Source: DATGQT01 sp033720695 (GTDB lineage Bacteria > Bacteroidota > Rhodothermia > Rhodothermales > Rubricoccaceae). From it: DNA of 6,936 bases. Positions within the stretch are counted from its first letter, which is position 1. The number at the start of each line of letters is the position of its first letter. The position numbers and the translations under genes were made by a program. The notes beneath the pieces are model-generated. The model saw only the letters and a program-made list of their open reading frames with translations. It was not told the origin of the DNA and ran no database searches. Below, piece by piece: positions 5,478 through 6,936 of the stretch. Where the stretch lies: contig JAWWCA010000191.1 of NCBI GenBank assembly GCA_033720695.1, forward strand, positions 1-6,936, written 5' to 3'.

Positions 5478-6029
5478 ATGGACCCCGTCGCCCGCCGCTA
5501 CGCCCTCGCCCTGTACCAGGAGGCCGAGGCGCAGGGCGTCGTCGAGAAGACCGACGACGACGTGCAGGTGCTCCGCGAGACGCTCGACGGCTCGCGCGAG
5601 CTCGTGAGCCTCTTCGAGAGCCCCGTCGTCTCGCGCGACAAGAAGGAGGCCGTCGCGCAGAAGCTCTTCGAGGACGCGCTCGGCGCCCTCGCGATGCGGT
5701 TCGTCCATCTCCTCTTCGAGAAGGAGCGGGAGGACCTGCTGCCGGCGGTCGTCCACGCCTACGGCGCCCTCCGCGACGAGCGCCTCGGCCTCGTTCAGGC
5801 CGACGTCAAGACGGCCCGCCCCCTCGGCTACGACGAGACACAGCAGCTCGAGAAGGCGCTCGCGAAGCGGACGGGCAAGCAGGTCCGCCTCCGGATGGAG
5901 GTGGACCCCGACCTCATCGGCGGCCTCGTCGTCCGCATCGGCGACCAGGTCTACGACCGGAGCGTGCGACACCAGCTCAAGACGCTCCGCGAGCAGCTCC
6001 ACCACCGCGCCTTCCTCAGCCAGAACTAA
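5478..6029 (+). CDS. atpH: F1Fo ATP synthase F1 subunit delta (AtpH)
   Basis: Delta (the OSCP homologue) sits on top of the F1 head and joins it to the b stalk. The 183-residue product is of usual length. The N-terminal helical domain begins VARRYALALYQEAEAQG (4-20) and contains LFESPVVSRDKKEAV (45-59), both typical of the OSCP/delta family. The C-terminal domain carries the hallmark DPDLIGGLVVRIGDQVYDRS (143-162), followed by VRHQLKTLREQL. The start at 5478 is preceded by GCCCTC, with no Shine-Dalgarno sequence. The gene follows atpF by 76 bases and precedes atpA by 89. Confidence 0.97.
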   Translation: MDPVARRYALALYQEAEAQGVVEKTDDDVQVLRETLDGSRELVSLFESPVVSRDKKEAVAQKLFEDALGALAMRFVHLLFEKEREDLLPAVVHAYGALRDERLGLVQADVKTARPLGYDETQQLEKALAKRTGKQVRLRMEVDPDLIGGLVVRIGDQVYDRSVRHQLKTLREQLHHRAFLSQN

Positions 6030-6037
6030 CTCTAATC

Positions 6038-6100
6038 CGTACGGCATCCGGCGTGAGGTCGCCGCTCCCCGAAGCCGCGCCTCCCCCCTCACGACGTACG
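6038..6100 (+). repeat. Interrupted inverted repeat in the atpH-atpA gap
   Basis: CGTGAGG (6052-6058) is complementary to CCTCACG (6087-6093). Further out, CGTACG (6038-6043) is complementary to CGTACG (6095-6100). Together they could fold into a long, interrupted stem-loop with a 28-base loop just ahead of atpA. The pairing is weaker than in the other atp gaps and may be accidental. Confidence 0.3.
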
Positions 6101-6118
6101 CATCACGCAGCACCCCTC

Positions 6119-6853
6119 ATGGCCACCGCTATCCGTCCCGATGAAGTCACCGCCGTGCTCCGGAGCGAGCTGGGCGGGTTCGAGAGTGAGACCGACGTCT
6201 ACGAGGTCGGCACCGTCCTCCAGGTGGGCGACGGCATCGCCCGGCTCTACGGCCTCTCCAAGGTCCAGGCCGGCGAGCTCATCGAGTTCCCCCAGAGCGA
6301 CGTCACGGGGATGGTGCTCAACCTCGAGGAGGACAACATCGGCGCCGTGCTCTTCGGCGACGTCGACGCGGTGAAGGAGGGGCACGAGGCGCGCCGCACC
6401 GGCCGCATCGCGTCGATCCGGGTCTCCGAGGGCATGCTCGGCCGCGTCGTCGACCCGCTCGGCAACCCCGTTGACGGCAAGGGCCCCATCCCGGGGCCGC
6501 ACTACGAGATGCCCATCGAGCGGAAGGCGCCGGGCGTGATCTACCGCGAGCCCGTCACGGAGCCGCTCCAGACCGGCATCAAGGCCATCGACTCGATGGT
6601 GCCCATCGGGCGCGGCCAGCGCGAGCTCGTCATCGGCGACCGCCAGACGGGCAAGACCGCCGTCCTCACCGACACCATCATCAACCAGAAGCGGACGCAC
6701 GCCGAGGGCGGCAGCCCGGTCTACTGCGTCTACGTCGCCGTCGGCCAGAAGGCCTCGACGGTGGCGCAGGTGCAGCGCGCGCTCGAGGAGAACGGCGCGA
6801 TGGACTGGAGCGGGGCGGGCGAGGCCGCAGGAGCCGAGACGACGATCGTGTAG
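6119..6853 (+). CDS. atpA: F1Fo ATP synthase F1 subunit alpha (AtpA), truncated at a chimeric junction
   Basis: Alpha alternates with beta in the catalytic head and binds a non-catalytic nucleotide. From the ATG at 6119 (chosen over an upstream GTG at 6053, because MATAIRPDEVTAVL fits alpha N-termini) residues 1-229 are a canonical alpha. VYEVGTVLQVGDGIARLYGL (28-47) belongs to the beta-barrel domain, GRVVDPLGNPVDG covers 108-120, QTGIKAIDSMVPIGRGQREL covers 151-170, the Walker A motif GDRQTGKT lies at 173-180, and YCVYVAVGQKAS at 202-213. After GAMD (226-229), where YTIVV is expected, the frame reads 15 unrelated residues and stops at 6851-6853, giving 244 residues instead of about 500-530. 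Those residues are the antisense of another atpA piece. Catalytic-interface parts, the rest of the nucleotide fold and the C-terminal domain are absent, so the product as written cannot function. Confidence 0.93.
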   Translation: MATAIRPDEVTAVLRSELGGFESETDVYEVGTVLQVGDGIARLYGLSKVQAGELIEFPQSDVTGMVLNLEEDNIGAVLFGDVDAVKEGHEARRTGRIASIRVSEGMLGRVVDPLGNPVDGKGPIPGPHYEMPIERKAPGVIYREPVTEPLQTGIKAIDSMVPIGRGQRELVIGDRQTGKTAVLTDTIINQKRTHAEGGSPVYCVYVAVGQKASTVAQVQRALEENGAMDWSGAGEAAGAETTIV

Positions 6854-6934
6854 TCCATCGCCCCTTCCTTCTCCAGCCGCTCGACGACGCCGGCCACGGT
6901 CGAGGCCTTCTGGCCGACGGCGACGTAGACGCAG
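6724..6934. repeat. Inverted repeat formed by the two atpA segments
   Basis: Bases 6724-6759 are the perfect reverse complement of 6899-6934 (36 bases). Weaker complementarity continues inward to about 6805 and 6853. The arms encode the same protein segment, so the repeat results from the two opposed atpA pieces and is not an independent element. Confidence 0.8.
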
Positions 6935-6936
6935 AA
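6805..6936 (-). pseudogene. atpA: Inverted partial copy of a second, divergent atpA
   Basis: Read on the reverse strand from the right edge, the frame gives an alpha-subunit segment starting FCVYVAVGQKASTVAGVVER, continuing through LEKEGAMDYTIVVSAPA to ASPAPLQ. This is the segment that follows Walker A in every F-type alpha subunit, including the YTIVV and PAPLQ parts that the forward gene lacks. It is not a copy of the neighbouring forward gene: over 28 shared codons I count 20 mismatches in 84 bases, with differences such as AGVVERLEKEG against AQVQRALEENG. Both ends are cut, at the window edge and at the junction near 6793-6806. It therefore comes from another strain, species or paralogous atp locus joined head-on, either by chimeric assembly or by a true rearrangement. 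Confidence 0.85.

Noticed and set aside
4610..5479. A 289-codon minus-strand open frame across atpE and atpF
   Set aside because: It is an antisense shadow of atpE and atpF. The authentic genes have clear family motifs on the plus strand.
6053..6118. An upstream GTG start for atpA at 6053
   Set aside because: The extra 22 residues are Pro/Arg/His-rich and not found in alpha subunits. MATAIRPDEV from 6119 matches normal alpha N-termini.
6806..6853. A novel C-terminal peptide (WSGAGEAAGAETTIV) on the alpha subunit
   Set aside because: It is exactly the antisense reading of another alpha-gene segment, so it is a by-product of the inverted junction and not an evolved tail.

Overview
The window is very GC-rich bacterial DNA. 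The organism is probably a member of the Rhodothermota/Bacteroidota, close to the Rubricoccus/Rubrivirga/Salinibacter group. This rests on an ATP synthase a subunit with a cleavable signal peptide and a long extramembrane N-terminal domain (a Bacteroidota/Chlorobiota trait), the gene order atpI-like/atpB/atpE/atpF/atpH/atpA, starts preceded by C- or A-rich leaders rather than Shine-Dalgarno sequences, and codon use dominated by G or C at third positions. The taxonomic placement is inference; no marker gene for it is present.

Left part (1-2391), minus strand: three co-directional genes, read right to left. They are a divergent MEMO1/AmmeMemoRadiSam-B-like protein (2391-1609), a Rossmann-fold plus DUF2520 protein (1586-588, only 22 bases downstream), and the 5' part of an alanine-rich helical protein of unknown function (447 to beyond the left edge). 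The first two probably share a transcript.

Middle (2392-2806): a 415-base divergent intergenic region with no convincing gene. It holds a GC palindrome and, near its right end, a weak candidate promoter for the atp operon.

Right part (2807-6936), plus strand: the F1Fo ATP synthase operon. A small AtpI-like membrane protein comes first, then Fo subunits a (atpB), c (atpE) and b (atpF), then F1 subunits delta (atpH) and alpha (atpA, incomplete). Together they form the proton channel and rotor, the stator stalk, and part of the catalytic head. The gaps between atpB, atpE, atpF and atpH, where c-subunit dosage is normally set, each carry a GC-rich inverted repeat, and a weaker one lies before atpA.

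Two defects stand out. First, atpE has an in-frame TAA at codon 8, where a Tyr codon is expected, while the rest of the gene is perfectly conserved. Second, atpA is authentic only to about residue 229. The sequence then flips into the opposite strand of a different atpA allele or homologue, which runs backwards to the window end. The second defect looks like a chimeric junction or contig-end artefact, and the first may be a base error. If either is real it would be remarkable, because both hit essential subunits. I see no mobile element, CRISPR array, tRNA or rRNA.
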